Of a DNA stretch of 58,913 bases, positions 44,256-53,347 are shown in pieces. The DNA is from Bacteroidetes bacterium QS_9_68_14 (GTDB lineage Bacteria > Bacteroidota > Rhodothermia > Rhodothermales > Salinibacteraceae), in contig PXTT01000019.1 in the NCBI GenBank assembly GCA_003022535.1, positions 1-58,913 on the forward strand, written 5' to 3'. A program made the position numbers and the translations under genes. Under the pieces are notes generated by a model. That model was not told the origin of the DNA. It did no database searches and worked only from the letters and a program-made list of their open reading frames with translations. Position 1 is the stretch's first letter, and the number at the start of each line of letters is the position of its first letter.

Positions 44256-44325
44256 GTAGACGGGGAATGGTTTTCCCATGCCACGACGGGCAGCGCCTGC
44301 TACGCGAGAACGATCCACCATCTAC
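44256..44325. repeat. paired 16-mer repeats in the fabH-fabD gap
   Basis: GTAGACGGGGAATGGT (44256, plus) and the inverse of GTAGATGGTGGATCGT (44310-44325, minus) face each other, giving an imperfect inverted repeat. Each resembles 16-mers at 13916 and 16619. GCAACGC follows at 44336. Confidence 0.45.
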
Positions 44326-44352
44326 CCTCGAGCGAGCAACGCGAGCGGACGA

Positions 44353-45438
44353 TCAACGACCCGCAGACGCTTCCTCCTGCTCGCCTGCGGCATGCCCCTC
44401 GGTCCCGTCGTAGGCCCACGTCAAGAGCCCTGCGCCCCACGTGTAGCCCCCGCCGAAGGTCGTCAGGATCAGACGGTCGCCTTTGCGCAGGTCGGCCTCC
44501 CAGTCGTGCAGGCAGAGCGGGAGAGTGGCGGCGGTGGTGTTTCCGTACTCCCCGATGTTCATCATCGCCTTCTCGAGCGGGAGCCCCATCTGGTGGGCGG
44601 TGGCCTCGATGATGCGGCGGTTGGCTTGATGCGGCACGAGGTAGTCCACGTCCTCGGGCGTCAGGTCGTTGCGCTGCATGACCGTCAGCGACGCCTCGGC
44701 CATGCGCTGGACGGCCTGCTTGAAGACGGGGCGCCCGTTCTGTTTCAGAAAATGGTCGCGCCGGTCCAGGCTCTGGTGGGTGGGCGGCTGGCGGCTTCCC
44801 CCGCCGGGCTGGCAGAGGTTCTCCCACTCGCTTCCGTCGACGCGCTGATGCATGTCGCGGAGGCCGTGGCCGTCGCGGCTCGGCTCGAGGAGCACCGCCC
44901 CCGCCCCGTCGCCGAAGAGGATGCACGTCGAGCGGTCGGTGTAGTCGACGATGCTGCTCATCTTGTCAGCCCCAATGACGAGGACCTTCTCGCACTGCCC
45001 GCTGGCCACGTGGCCCGCGCCGGCGCCCAGAGCGTAGAGAAACCCGCTGCACGCGGCCGACACGTCGTAGCCGAAGGCGCCCGTAGCCCCCAGCTCATCC
45101 TGCACGAGGCAAGCAGTGGATGGGTAGAACATGTCCGGCGTAACGGTACCCACGACGATGGCGTCGAGCTCCTCGGCCGCGAGGCCGCGCTTGTCGAGCA
45201 GCTCCTCGGCGGCGCGCGTGGCCATGTAGGAGGTGGCCTTCTCGGGGTCGCGCAGGATGCGGCGCTCGCGGATGCCGGTGCGCTTCTGGATCCACTCGTC
45301 ACTGGTGTCGACCATGCCCTCGAGGTCGGCGTTGGTCAGGCACCTCTCGGGCAGAAAGTGGCCCACGGCGGTGACGGTGGCGGTCCGGCCGGCCGGCAGA
45401 CCGTCGTCGGTCGCGGCGGGAGCGGGCGAAGCGGGCAT
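44353..45438 (-). CDS. fabH: 3-oxoacyl-[acyl-carrier-protein] synthase III
   Basis: A 361-residue KAS III starting fatty-acid synthesis by condensing acyl-CoA with malonyl-ACP. Catalytic triad visible: Cys130 in DVSAACSGFLYAL, His270 in YLVPHQANRRI, Asn300 in GEYGNTTAATLPL. Also DEWIQKRTGIRERR and FGDGAGAVLLEPS near residue 175. C-terminal GGGYTWGAGLLTWAY is typical. An extra 20-residue acidic/Gln tail and a 15-residue N-terminal lead lengthen it. It lies between plsX and fabD in the classical order. Confidence 0.96.
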   Translation of the reverse strand: MPASPAPAATDDGLPAGRTATVTAVGHFLPERCLTNADLEGMVDTSDEWIQKRTGIRERRILRDPEKATSYMATRAAEELLDKRGLAAEELDAIVVGTVTPDMFYPSTACLVQDELGATGAFGYDVSAACSGFLYALGAGAGHVASGQCEKVLVIGADKMSSIVDYTDRSTCILFGDGAGAVLLEPSRDGHGLRDMHQRVDGSEWENLCQPGGGSRQPPTHQSLDRRDHFLKQNGRPVFKQAVQRMAEASLTVMQRNDLTPEDVDYLVPHQANRRIIEATAHQMGLPLEKAMMNIGEYGNTTAATLPLCLHDWEADLRKGDRLILTTFGGGYTWGAGLLTWAYDGTEGHAAGEQEEASAGR

Positions 45439-45585
45439 TCGCGTGCGGAGGCGTGAGTCGTGAATGTGGTGGATCGCGGATTGCGCTCGTCTGCTGCGCG
45501 TCTCACTGCCACGCCTCCTCTGCCCGTAGGAGCCTATTTCGGGAGCTCATTTTTTGCATTGGAGACGCGCCATGGCACGTCTCTA

Positions 45586-46635
45586 CTACTGCGCCTCCGC
45601 CGATGCTTCCTCGAAGGCCGCGGCGATGGCCTGCGGTACGTCCTGCCCGGCCACCTCGGCGGCCGAGAGGATCATGCGCTCGACCGCGCGGGCCGAGGAG
45701 CTGCCGTGGCCCACGAAGACGCTGCCCTGCACGCCCAGGAGCGGGACGCCCCCGCGCGCCTCATAGTCGAAGGGTTCCTGCACGCCTTCGAGCACGCTCT
45801 TCACAGCGGCGGCTTCCTGGCGCGAAAGGCCCTGCTGCTCAATTTCGCGGCGCACCATTTCGTTGAGTAGCGTCGTGGCAATGCTTTCGCCGAACTTGAG
45901 GGTGATGTTGCCGATGAACCCGTCGCAGACGACCACGTCGGCGGCGTGGGCGAGCATGTCGCGCCCCTCGACGTTGCCAGCGAAGTCGAGGTCGGGCTGC
46001 TCGGCAAGCAGGTCGTAAGCGGCACGCGTCTGCTCGTTGCCCTTGCCCGGCTCCTCGCCCACGTTCAGCAGGCCCACCGTGGGCCCGGGGCGGTCCCACA
46101 CGCGGCGGGCGTAGACCACCCCCATGCGGGCAAACTGCGTGAGGTGTGCGGGGCGGCAGTCCACGTTCGTGCCCACGTCTATCAGCAGGCAACGCCCCTC
46201 CAAGGTCGGCACGACGCCCAGCACGCTGGGGCGGTCTACGCCCGGCAGGCGCCCCAGCGTGAAGAGCGACGCGGCCATGATCGCGCCGGTGTTGCCCGCA
46301 CTGGCGAAGGCGTCGGCCTGCCCGCCCTGGCACGCCCCGAGGCCACGGTGCATCGAAGACTGCTGCTTTTGCTTGACGGCCGCGGCCGGCGCCTCCCCCA
46401 TCCCGATCACGTCGGGCGCGTGGACCACGCGAATCGCCTCCGCCAGTTCTTCCCCGAGCCCGACGAGGGCCTCGTCGAGGGCTGCTTGCGCGCGCTCCTT
46501 AGGGCCGAAGAGGAGCACCTCGATCGCCTCGCCGTTTTCGCCCCTCGACGACCGGACGGCCCGAGCGGCCCCCTCGGCCACGACGCCCGGCGCGTCGTCC
46601 CCGCCCATCGCGTCAACTGCAATTCGTCGAGACAT
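45586..46635 (-). CDS. plsX: phosphate acyltransferase PlsX
   Basis: A 349-residue peripheral membrane enzyme making acyl-phosphate from acyl-ACP for phospholipid synthesis. RIAVDAMGGDDAPGVVAEGA starts at residue 4, then ADAFASAGNTGAIMAASLFT, RCLLIDVGTNVDCRPAHL and VVVCDGFIGNITLKFGESIA. GVPLLGVQGSVFVGHGSSSA is at the end. These are all PlsX hallmarks and the length is normal. ATG 46635 is fixed by the first strand. It lies downstream of rpmF and upstream of fabH on the same strand, as in many bacteria. Confidence 0.97.
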   Translation of the reverse strand: MSRRIAVDAMGGDDAPGVVAEGAARAVRSSRGENGEAIEVLLFGPKERAQAALDEALVGLGEELAEAIRVVHAPDVIGMGEAPAAAVKQKQQSSMHRGLGACQGGQADAFASAGNTGAIMAASLFTLGRLPGVDRPSVLGVVPTLEGRCLLIDVGTNVDCRPAHLTQFARMGVVYARRVWDRPGPTVGLLNVGEEPGKGNEQTRAAYDLLAEQPDLDFAGNVEGRDMLAHAADVVVCDGFIGNITLKFGESIATTLLNEMVRREIEQQGLSRQEAAAVKSVLEGVQEPFDYEARGGVPLLGVQGSVFVGHGSSSARAVERMILSAAEVAGQDVPQAIAAAFEEASAEAQ

Positions 46636-46865
46636 AGGGAGGCGGCGTCGGGACCGAGGACCGGAGAGGGCGAGCAGACGCGCGCAGATCAGCGCGCGGC
46701 AACGGGCGTCAATATAAGAAGGCCGTGCTGAGAAGCAACAGCGCGGCCTTTGTGAAGCGTTGACGTAGGCCCTTCGGGCCTGGACGGCAGCGGTCCTCGC
46801 AAGCGCCGACATTGGCGCCTCGAAAGCGAGCTGCTCACGGTCTGCGGTCGGCCGCCCGCCCCGCT

Positions 46866-47063
46866 TCAGTACACGAGATCGTCTTCGGGCTCGACGACCT
46901 GGCGGCCGCGGTAGTAGCCGCACTGCGGGCAGGCCCGGTGCATGACCTTAGGCGTGTCGCAGTTGGAGCAGTCCATCATCTGTGGCAGCTCGACGCTGTC
47001 GTAATACTTCGCGCGGCGCTTGCGCGTGCGCGATTTCGAGTGGCGGCGTTTCGGGACAGCCAT
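46866..47063 (-). CDS. rpmF: 50S ribosomal protein L32
   Basis: A 65-residue zinc-ribbon ribosomal protein. MAVPKRRHSKSRTRKRRAKY, then DCSNCDTPKVMHRACPQCGYYRGR with all four zinc cysteines (CxxC and CxxC). The tail EPEDDLVY is acidic. It lies in the conserved DUF177-rpmF-plsX order. The 230-nt gap to plsX holds no recognisable gene. Confidence 0.97.
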   Translation of the reverse strand: MAVPKRRHSKSRTRKRRAKYYDSVELPQMMDCSNCDTPKVMHRACPQCGYYRGRQVVEPEDDLVY

Positions 47064-47132
47064 TTTGAGCGGGTGGAGAGTTGGGAGTGGGAGAGTCTGT
47101 GAGTGCAGGCGCGGCTCGGCGAATCGTCGCTC

Positions 47133-47774
47133 TTACGAGTCGCCCCCGTTGCGCAGTTCGCGTAGCTTTTCGAAGCGCGGGTCCGCCGGCGCGTCGGGAT
47201 CGCGGTCGGGCTCGCCAAAGACAGTGTCGATCTCTTCATCCTCAGCACCGGGGGCCACCTTGCGCTGTGGGATTGCCAGAAGCAGCGTATCGCGCACGGC
47301 GTTGGTGAGGTCAAGGTGGCGCGCGCCCGGCGGCAGCTCCCGCAGTTCGTCGTGGTCGTTGCTCTCCTCGGGAGCGCTACGGCCCGGGGCGGCAAAGAGA
47401 ATGGCATAGTGTCCTTCGAGCGGTTCGTCGAAGCGCCGGAGCGTGCGGTCGCAGGTCAGCGTGGCGGTGGTGCGCGCCTCGAACGTCACGAGCGCCTCGT
47501 CGGGCTGGTAGTCGAGCACGGCATCAACCTGCACAGGGCCGAAGGTCGCGTCCTCCGTTACGGGGTTTATCTCGCCGCCCGAGGTGCTTTCCGAGACGCT
47601 CTCTTTCTCTTTAGTTTTTTCTTGTTCGCCGGGGGTGTCGTCGCCGGCCACCTCTTCTTCGAGCGCCTCGGCTTCGACCGTACGCGTGATGTGATGCACT
47701 CCGGGCTCCAGCGACGAAAGATCGATCTGAAACACGACCGGACGCGGCGTGGGAATTAGAGCGTGCGAAGACAT
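47133..47774 (-). CDS. YceD/DUF177 family protein
   Basis: A 213-residue protein of the DUF177 family that is co-transcribed with rpmF in many bacteria and is linked to 23S rRNA accumulation. FQIDLSSLEPGVHHITRTVE at the start, then QVDAVLDYQPDEALVTFEAR, TATLTCDRTLRRFDEPLEGH with the conserved Cys, and LDLTNAVRDTLLLAIPQRKV near the end. A 45-residue acidic insert (EEEVAGDDTPGEQEK onward) enlarges it. ATG 47774; GCAACGC overlaps the position directly upstream of the ATG. Confidence 0.88.
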   Translation of the reverse strand: MSSHALIPTPRPVVFQIDLSSLEPGVHHITRTVEAEALEEEVAGDDTPGEQEKTKEKESVSESTSGGEINPVTEDATFGPVQVDAVLDYQPDEALVTFEARTTATLTCDRTLRRFDEPLEGHYAILFAAPGRSAPEESNDHDELRELPPGARHLDLTNAVRDTLLLAIPQRKVAPGAEDEEIDTVFGEPDRDPDAPADPRFEKLRELRNGGDS

Positions 47775-48680
47775 GGCAACGCCCTCACCGGGGCCCGTGT
47801 TTCTGCCTGACGCCCCCCAGCATTTGTTTCGCTTGCTCTTTGCAAGGAGCCCCACCTCGCCTCTTCGGGGCCGTTCGGCACGCGCGGGACCGGGGGGCGA
47901 GGCGGAGCTCCGCACCGAGAGCCGGACCCGTGCCCTGCTCGCGTATCTGGGGCGGAGTGCTGAACGTTCTCCTGTGAAAATGCCGGGCGGGTGCTTGACG
48001 TTGCCGAAAAGCATCGTTAACATAGGAGGGCCTGAAAATCAGCCCCTGCCCTGCGCCCTCCGGTGCGCCGGCAGTGCGCCGCGCGCGAGTCGGTCTTTTT
48101 CGCCCTCCAGCCTCAGCCCGCGCTCTCCTGCGCATCGGCGGGGCGTTCCCGTTTCAGGCGGCCCGAGCGGCCTGTTGCCGAGCCGGGCCCTGCCGGCGGC
48201 TACGTGGGCCGTTTCGGCCTCGTATGCCCCCGGTGTGAGCGACCTGTGGATAACTGCGCGGGGCGCCAGGCGCGACTCAGACTGCCTCCTGTTGACGTGC
48301 TCTGCGTTGTGTAAAACCACGGGCGGCAACGCCAACCCGCTCTGCGGCAACCGTTTACCTCGTTGATAAAATGTGTACGGCCTGAGTGAGGTGGGGAAAA
48401 TGGGCCTCTTTCTCGCTTTCGCTTTCGCCGGGCGCGGACCCTGACGTGGAAAAGGCGCCCCGCTCGTTGCCACCAGCCGCGCAGAGCGCCGAACCTGCGG
48501 TGCGAATGCCGTCCCCCCGCGCCGGTCGCTCGCCTCGCAACGCCCGGCGCTGCGTGCCTCGGTCCCACGTTGCCCTGCCCCGCGCCACCGGCCGGGCGCG
48601 CTGCTGTTTCCGTATCCACTTTCCCGACGCTCATTCACCACCGCGCCGCGCCGGCGTGGCCCGTCCCTGTCCCCCCTTGC
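47775..48680. other. 906-nt gap upstream of dnaA, candidate replication origin
   Basis: No credible gene on either strand. It contains an exact DnaA box (48245), a one-mismatch box TGTGTAAAA (48308-48316), a weaker GTATCCACT (48612) and an A/T-richer spot GTTGATAAAATGTGTAC near 48363. Genes to the left run leftward and dnaA-dnaN run rightward, as expected at an origin. GC skew was not computed. Confidence 0.45.
48245..48253 (-). promoter_or_regulatory. DnaA box
   Basis: TGTGGATAA is the exact complement of the consensus TTATCCACA, 428 nt upstream of dnaA. Confidence 0.6.
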
Positions 48681-50308
48681 ATGGAGCCGTCCGATCCCGC
48701 TGCGCCCGCCTCTGCCGAAGCGGCCTGGCACGCTTGCCAGGACATCATCCGTGACAACGTGAGCCGGCAGAGCTACAAGACGTGGTTCGAGCCGCTCGAG
48801 GCGATGAGCCTCGACGAGGAAGGCGGCCTGCGGCGCCTGACGGTGAAACTGCCGAGCCGCTTTTACTACGAGTGGCTGGAGGAGCACTACTTCGGCCTCC
48901 TTCGCAAGACCGTTACAAAAGTCCTCGGAGACAACGGGCGGCTTTTCTACGAGGTCGTCATCGAGAAGCCCAAAGGCGGCCACGAGGAACACGAGGGTTC
49001 AGAGGGGGCGTCGATGCGGCTGCCGGCGCGGCCCTCCCCGGCGCAGACGCCGGCCAGCCCGACCCTTCGCGTCGCCCCGAGCGGCAGATGCGTGCCGGCC
49101 GCCCCGGCAGCGGGCCGGGCGAAGAGGGCGCCTCGTCGGCGGAGGCCCCACGAGACGCTTCGCAGCAGCAGGGCCCTCCGCAGCAAGGCGCTTCGCAGCA
49201 GCAGGGCGAGGAAAGCGGCGACGTGCCGGTCAAGAATCCCTTCGCCATCCCCGGCCTGCAGAAGGCAGACGTAGACCCGCAGCTCAACGATAGCTACACG
49301 TTCGAGCGCTTCATCGAGGGGGACTGCAATCAGCTCGCGCGCGGAGCCGCCTGGGCGATCTCGCAAGCGCCGGGCACCACGCGTTTCAATCCGTTTCTCA
49401 TCTACGGTGGCGTGGGGCTGGGCAAGACGCACCTCATTCAGGCCATCGGTAACTACGTCGAGCGGCAGGGCGCAGGCAGTCAGACGGTGCTCTACGTCTC
49501 CAGTGAGCGGTTTACGACCGAGTTTGTGCGGGCCATCCAGAACAACCGCATCAACGAGTTCTCGATGTTTTACCGCCAGATCGACGTGCTGATCGTCGAC
49601 GACGTGCAGTTCTTTAGCGGCAAGGAAAAGACCCAGGAAGAGTTCTTCCACATCTTCAACGCCCTCCAGCAGAACGGCAGGCAGATCGTCCTCAGTGCCG
49701 ACCGCGCCCCCCGCGAGATCGACGGCATCGAAGAGCGCCTGCTCAGCCGCTTCCAGCAAGGCCTGGCGGCGGACGTGCAGCCGCCGGAGCTCGAAACCCG
49801 CATCGCCATCCTGCGGCGCAAGGCCGAGGACGACGGCATCGAGCTGCCCGAGGAGATCATCGAGTTCATGGCGCACAACATCAAAAGCAACATCCGCGAG
49901 CTCGAGGGCGCCTTGATCCGGCTGATGGCGCACGCGAGCCTTCACCAAGACGACCTCGACCTCTCGCTGGCAAAGGACGTGCTGGGCGACCTCGTCAGTG
50001 AGCGGCGCTCCGCCCTGACCGTCGAGGAGATCCAGCGCATCGTGTGCGAGCACCTGTCGGTTGAGGAAGACGCCCTGCGCGGCAAGACGCGCAAGCGCGA
50101 CGTGGTGCGCGCCCGCCAGATCGCCATGTACTTCTGCAAAAAGCGCACCGACCACTCGCTAAAGACCATCGGCCTGCACTTCGGCGGGCGCGACCACTCG
50201 ACGGTGATCCACTCCAACAACCGCGTGGAAGAGCAGATGGAGGTGGACCCCGAGTTCGAGAAGACCGTCGAGGACCTGCGCCGCAAGATCGACTTGCGTA
50301 GCCGGTGA
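48681..50308 (+). CDS. dnaA: chromosomal replication initiator DnaA (one-base frameshift in linker)
   Basis: DnaA binds origin boxes and melts oriC. Domain I reads from ATG 48681: AWHACQDIIRDNVSRQSYKT, WFEPLEAMSL, RFYYEWLEEHYFGLLRK, up to about residue 105. The frame then changes. Domain III reads in another frame: NPFAIPGLQKADVDPQLNDS, YTFERFIEGDCNQLARGAAW, Walker A GGVGLGKTHLIQAIG, Walker B VLIVDDVQFFSGKE, LLSRFQQGLAADVQPPELET. Domain IV ends with the DNA-binding signature (RDHSTVIHSNNRVEE) at TGA 50308. Adding one G to the G5 run at 48996-49000 joins both parts into a continuous Gly/Ala/Gln-rich linker. Since the gene is essential, a homopolymer base-call error is the likeliest explanation. 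Confidence 0.9.
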
Positions 50309-50532
50309 GTGGAGGCGGGCGTTTGGAGGCGCCGGGGGGTGGAGGCGAGCGACCAGGAACGGAAGTCTCGAAAAGAGAGAAATGCGCTCGCCTGACGCTA
50401 GCGCATTGCCGGCGCGATGCCTCACGGGACGCTTCCCACACCCGCCTCCCTTGAACACAGAACGCTGGACCCGGCGGCGCCCTCCCGCGTACCCTTGCAT
50501 TCACATTTGCCCCACAACCCCGCTGCCCTGCC

Positions 50533-51723
50533 ATGAAATTTACCGCTTCCAGCGCCGACCTGCTCGACGCGCTCAACACCACGAGCGGGGCCGTTCCCTC
50601 CAAGAGCACGCTCCCGGTCCTCGAGTGCATCCTGTTTGAGAACAAGGAGGGCGCGCTCCTCCTCAGCGCGACGGACCTGGAAATCTCGATCACGCAAGAG
50701 GTGTCCGATGTGCAGTTCGCCGCCAACGGCGAGGCGGGCCGCGACGAGGCCGTGGCCGTGCCCGCGCGCCGCCTGATCGACACGCTACGCGCGTTGCCGG
50801 ACCTGCCCGTGACCTTCACCGCCGAGGAGGGCGACGGCGAAGGCGAGGACCAGATCGCCGTGCGCCTCGAGACCGACCAGGGGGAGTACAAGATGGTCGG
50901 CCACGACGGGGCGGACTACCCCGACCTGCCGGAGCTGGAAAACGAGGAGCAACGCATCGAGCTGGAGAGCAGCCTGCTGAGCCGCGCGATCAAGAAGACC
51001 AGCTTTGCGGTCAGCCAGGACGCGCTGCGGCCCGCGATGATGGGCATCTACTTCGAGATCGGGCCCGAGGAGGGCCGCACCGTCGCTACCGACGGGCACC
51101 GCCTCGTGCGCCTGACGATGGACGAGCTGGTCAGCGAGGAGGAGCTGACTTTCATTGTGCCCGAGAAGGGGCTCTCGCTGGCGGGGCGCGTGGCCTCTGG
51201 CCAGGCCACCGGCGAGGGCGGCCTCTGCACGATCAGCGTGGGCGAGGGCCACGTGGGCTTCAACTTCGGCGAGGCGCAGGTGATGGCCCGCCTGATCGAC
51301 GAGACGTACCCCGACTACGGAGCCGTCATCCCCGACGAGAACGAGAAGACGCTGACGGTGGGCCGCGAGACGCTCCTGGCGGCGGTGAAGCGCGTAGGGC
51401 TCTACTCCTCCTCTACGACCAACCAGATCCGCCTGGAGATCGAGGCGGACCGCCTCGACATCAGTGCCGAGGACATCGAGCGCTCCTCGCGGGCGCACGA
51501 GGAGGTGCGCTGCGACTTCGACGGCAAGGGGGAAAGCGAAATGACCATTGGCTTCAACGCCAACTACCTGACGGAGGTGCTGAGCAACCTGACTGGCGCG
51601 GACGACGTGGTCTTCCGGCTCTCCACGCCCAACCGCGCCGGCATCGTCACCCCCGAGGAGCAGGGCGAGAACGAAGACCTGCTGATGCTCATCATGCCGG
51701 TGATGCTGAACACATATGCGTAG
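50533..51723 (+). CDS. dnaN: DNA polymerase III sliding clamp beta subunit
   Basis: A 396-residue ring clamp. MKFTASSADLLDALNTTSGA and STLPVLECILFE start domain 1. LSRAIKKTSFAVSQDALRPA and MMGIYFEI are in domain 2, DGHRLVRLTMDE in the same domain. The C-terminus PEEQGENEDLLMLIMPVML ends in the hydrophobic-cleft MPVML-type motif. Length is slightly above the usual 370-380 because of acidic inserts. It follows dnaA after 224 nt on the same strand. The integron remnant begins 36 nt after its stop. Confidence 0.95.
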   Translation: MKFTASSADLLDALNTTSGAVPSKSTLPVLECILFENKEGALLLSATDLEISITQEVSDVQFAANGEAGRDEAVAVPARRLIDTLRALPDLPVTFTAEEGDGEGEDQIAVRLETDQGEYKMVGHDGADYPDLPELENEEQRIELESSLLSRAIKKTSFAVSQDALRPAMMGIYFEIGPEEGRTVATDGHRLVRLTMDELVSEEELTFIVPEKGLSLAGRVASGQATGEGGLCTISVGEGHVGFNFGEAQVMARLIDETYPDYGAVIPDENEKTLTVGRETLLAAVKRVGLYSSSTTNQIRLEIEADRLDISAEDIERSSRAHEEVRCDFDGKGESEMTIGFNANYLTEVLSNLTGADDVVFRLSTPNRAGIVTPEEQGENEDLLMLIMPVMLNTYA

Positions 51724-51759
51724 GAGGCGCCTGGCGCGGGGCGCTGGAGAGCAACGCGG

Positions 51760-51930
51760 TCACTGGGCGTGGAGGCGGTCGAGAGGGCTTTTCGCGCCGG
51801 GGCTGCCGGCGACGTACATGTAGATCATGGCCACCTTTACATCTTCGTGCCCGAGGAGGCACTGCACGGTGCAGGTGTCGTGTCCGCTCTCCGGCAGGTG
51901 CGTGGCGAAGGAGCGGCGGACAGCGGGGCC
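51760..51930 (-). pseudogene. degenerate C-terminal stub of an integron integrase
   Basis: The minus strand reads HGPAVRRSFATHLPESGHDT, then CTVQCLLGHEDVKVAMIYMY and VAGSPGAKSPLDRL, ending in TGA. This matches the catalytic end of IntI-type tyrosine recombinases (HTLRHSFATHLLESGYDIRT, VQELLGHKDVSTTMIYTHV, VRSPLDRL). The His of LLGHEDV survives, but the nucleophile Tyr-Thr-His context has become YMYV, and the HTLRHS block is HGPAVRRS. Nothing of the N-terminal 250 residues can be found upstream. Its orientation, opposite to the cassettes and adjacent to the array, is the normal integron layout. Confidence 0.75.
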
Positions 51931-52123
51931 ATGAGAGGACAGGTTTGGGATGATGTGTTTCCGACGGGGGTGTGCGAGCGTATTGAGCAGACAGGGGCCT
52001 CGTTCATGCTATACGCGTGCTCTCACGTAGGATCAACCTATATCGCAACTCGGTGGCAGCATACGGGTTAGGGGGTCCGATGCCGATCCTACCGGGCGCG
52101 TGATGCATAATTGTAGGTTATAC
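51931..52123 (+). other. attI-like region with first recombination core
   Basis: Between the integrase stub and the first cassette, the core GTTATAC (52117-52123) lies in TAGGTTATACCGC. No paired 5' arm typical of attC was found here, which fits an attI site rather than attC. GGATCAACC and GGGTTAGGG nearby could be weak integrase-binding sites. Confidence 0.45.
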
Positions 52124-52789
52124 CGCTCAGGCACGCTCACAGAAAACCGAACTCATGGTAAACCCCTTACCTTCGCCGCCGCACTTCTTTTCTTCGTTGG
52201 CTTTTGCCGGCCCTCGCCGGTTCAGGCGCAGACCGACACAGGAGTTGAGATCCGTCTGGACACGTCACGGGCGGCGGAAGGTCGAAAGCAACTGAAGCGA
52301 CTTCTGCGCGAATACGACCTCGAACCGTGGCTCTCCACGCGAAAGGTTCTCATCAAACCCTACGCCCGTTCACACAGCCACCCTGTGCTGCGACTCAACA
52401 CCAAGTTCGTGAACGACGACGAAAAAGCACTTTCCACTTTCCTACATGAGCAAGCGCATTGGCACGAGGAAGCCCACAAAGAGGCCGTCAACGACGCTAT
52501 CGACCAGCTTCGAGAGCACTACCCAGATCCACCCAACCACGAAGAAATTGGCACACGCTCTGAATACAGCACGTACCTGCACCTGATCGTAAATTGGCAG
52601 GAACTGGACGGAATGGCGCAGTACGTAGGTGAGGAGAAAGCGCGAGAGGTTCTGTCGTCTCTGGACCGATACGAATGGATTTACGGACAGGTGCTCCAAG
52701 ACACGAGCGAGATCGGAGCGATACTGGCCGAACACGGCTTGCTCATTACACCGGGAGAAGGACTGGTGGTTGAAGCAGATGAACAATGA
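52103..52789 (+). CDS. cassette 1: exported zincin-like protein (HExxH)
   Basis: About 228 residues. A hydrophobic signal-like segment (LTFAAALLFFVGFCRPSPVQAQ) is followed by a domain with FLHEQAHWHEE (HExxH, residues about 115-119) and a later Glu-rich SEYSTYLHLIVNWQELDGMA, a gluzincin-like arrangement. No family recognised; a metal-dependent peptidase is an inference from the motif. The only in-frame ATG ahead of the signal (52103) lies before the integron core at 52117. So the start would come from attI-side sequence, or a non-ATG start is used. The next ATG (52154) is in another frame. Confidence 0.6.
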   Translation: MHNCRLYRSGTLTENRTHGKPLTFAAALLFFVGFCRPSPVQAQTDTGVEIRLDTSRAAEGRKQLKRLLREYDLEPWLSTRKVLIKPYARSHSHPVLRLNTKFVNDDEKALSTFLHEQAHWHEEAHKEAVNDAIDQLREHYPDPPNHEEIGTRSEYSTYLHLIVNWQELDGMAQYVGEEKAREVLSSLDRYEWIYGQVLQDTSEIGAILAEHGLLITPGEGLVVEADEQ

Positions 52790-52792
52790 GCA

Positions 52793-52923
52793 GTATAACC
52801 CAGCGTTGCACCTGACCCTTAGCGTTGCTACTTTCTGCTATGCTCACAGCTCCGTCAAACGTCTTTGCCGACTGAATAGCGCTCACGCCGGAGACGCCAG
52901 CGCAGGTGAACTCACAGTTATGC
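52793..52923 (+). repeat. attC site 1
   Basis: 5' core GTATAAC (52793-52799) and 3' core GTTATGC (52917-52923). Inner arms GCGTTGCACCTGA and CGCAGGTGAACTC are partly complementary. 131 nt. Confidence 0.8.
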
Positions 52924-52948
52924 AGCGCACCTAATAGCTACTTCCAAC

Positions 52949-53299
52949 ATGAAGACGTACGCCCGAGTCGTCTGGCCAGAGCAAAGAGAGGCGATAGAGG
53001 AGGATAAGGTCGTCCCCACCAACCACAACAGGTGGAGTAATGATAATGATATTGTCGGAGTCACATATGAACCGGGTACAGTTGTGATGTTGTGGGACCT
53101 TGAGAAGGAATTTGGTGGAATGCTATCTAGATGGATTGAGGGGCAAGTAAAGGATCATGGCGGTTGTTATTTGCTAAAATTCGAGGCTGATATAGAAACG
53201 GAAATGGATATGACTGGATGGGGACAGTTTGGATCAGTCGTACACGAAGGGCCAATCGACCTAGAAGAAGTAAACATTATTGAGTACGAAAAAGTATAA
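52949..53299 (+). CDS. cassette 2: hypothetical protein
   Basis: A 116-residue soluble acidic protein: MKTYARVVWPEQREAIEEDK, NDNDIVGVTYEPGTVVMLWD, EKEFGGMLSRWIEGQVK, ending IDLEEVNIIEYEKV. No family recognised. Its A/T-rich codons (ATA, AGA, TTA used freely) contrast with the GC-rich chromosome and mark it as acquired. It begins 26 nt after the attC 1 core; the next core starts at 53294, overlapping the last two codons and stop (GTATAAC contains TAA). Confidence 0.7.
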   Translation: MKTYARVVWPEQREAIEEDKVVPTNHNRWSNDNDIVGVTYEPGTVVMLWDLEKEFGGMLSRWIEGQVKDHGGCYLLKFEADIETEMDMTGWGQFGSVVHEGPIDLEEVNIIEYEKV

Positions 53300-53347
53300 C
53301 ATAAAGATAGTTAATTGGTACAACACTATAGTAAACAAAAGTTATGA
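53294..53347 (+). repeat. attC site 2 (short)
   Basis: 5' core GTATAAC (53294-53300) includes the cassette 2 stop. 3' core GTTATGA (53341-53347) includes the cassette 3 start ATG. Only 54 nt, shorter than the usual attC range, with an AT-rich middle and weak ATAG / CTAT arms. Confidence 0.55.

Noticed and set aside
51769-52071. 100-codon plus-strand frame after dnaN
   Set aside because: It is antisense to the integrase stub, whose motifs are clear on the minus strand.
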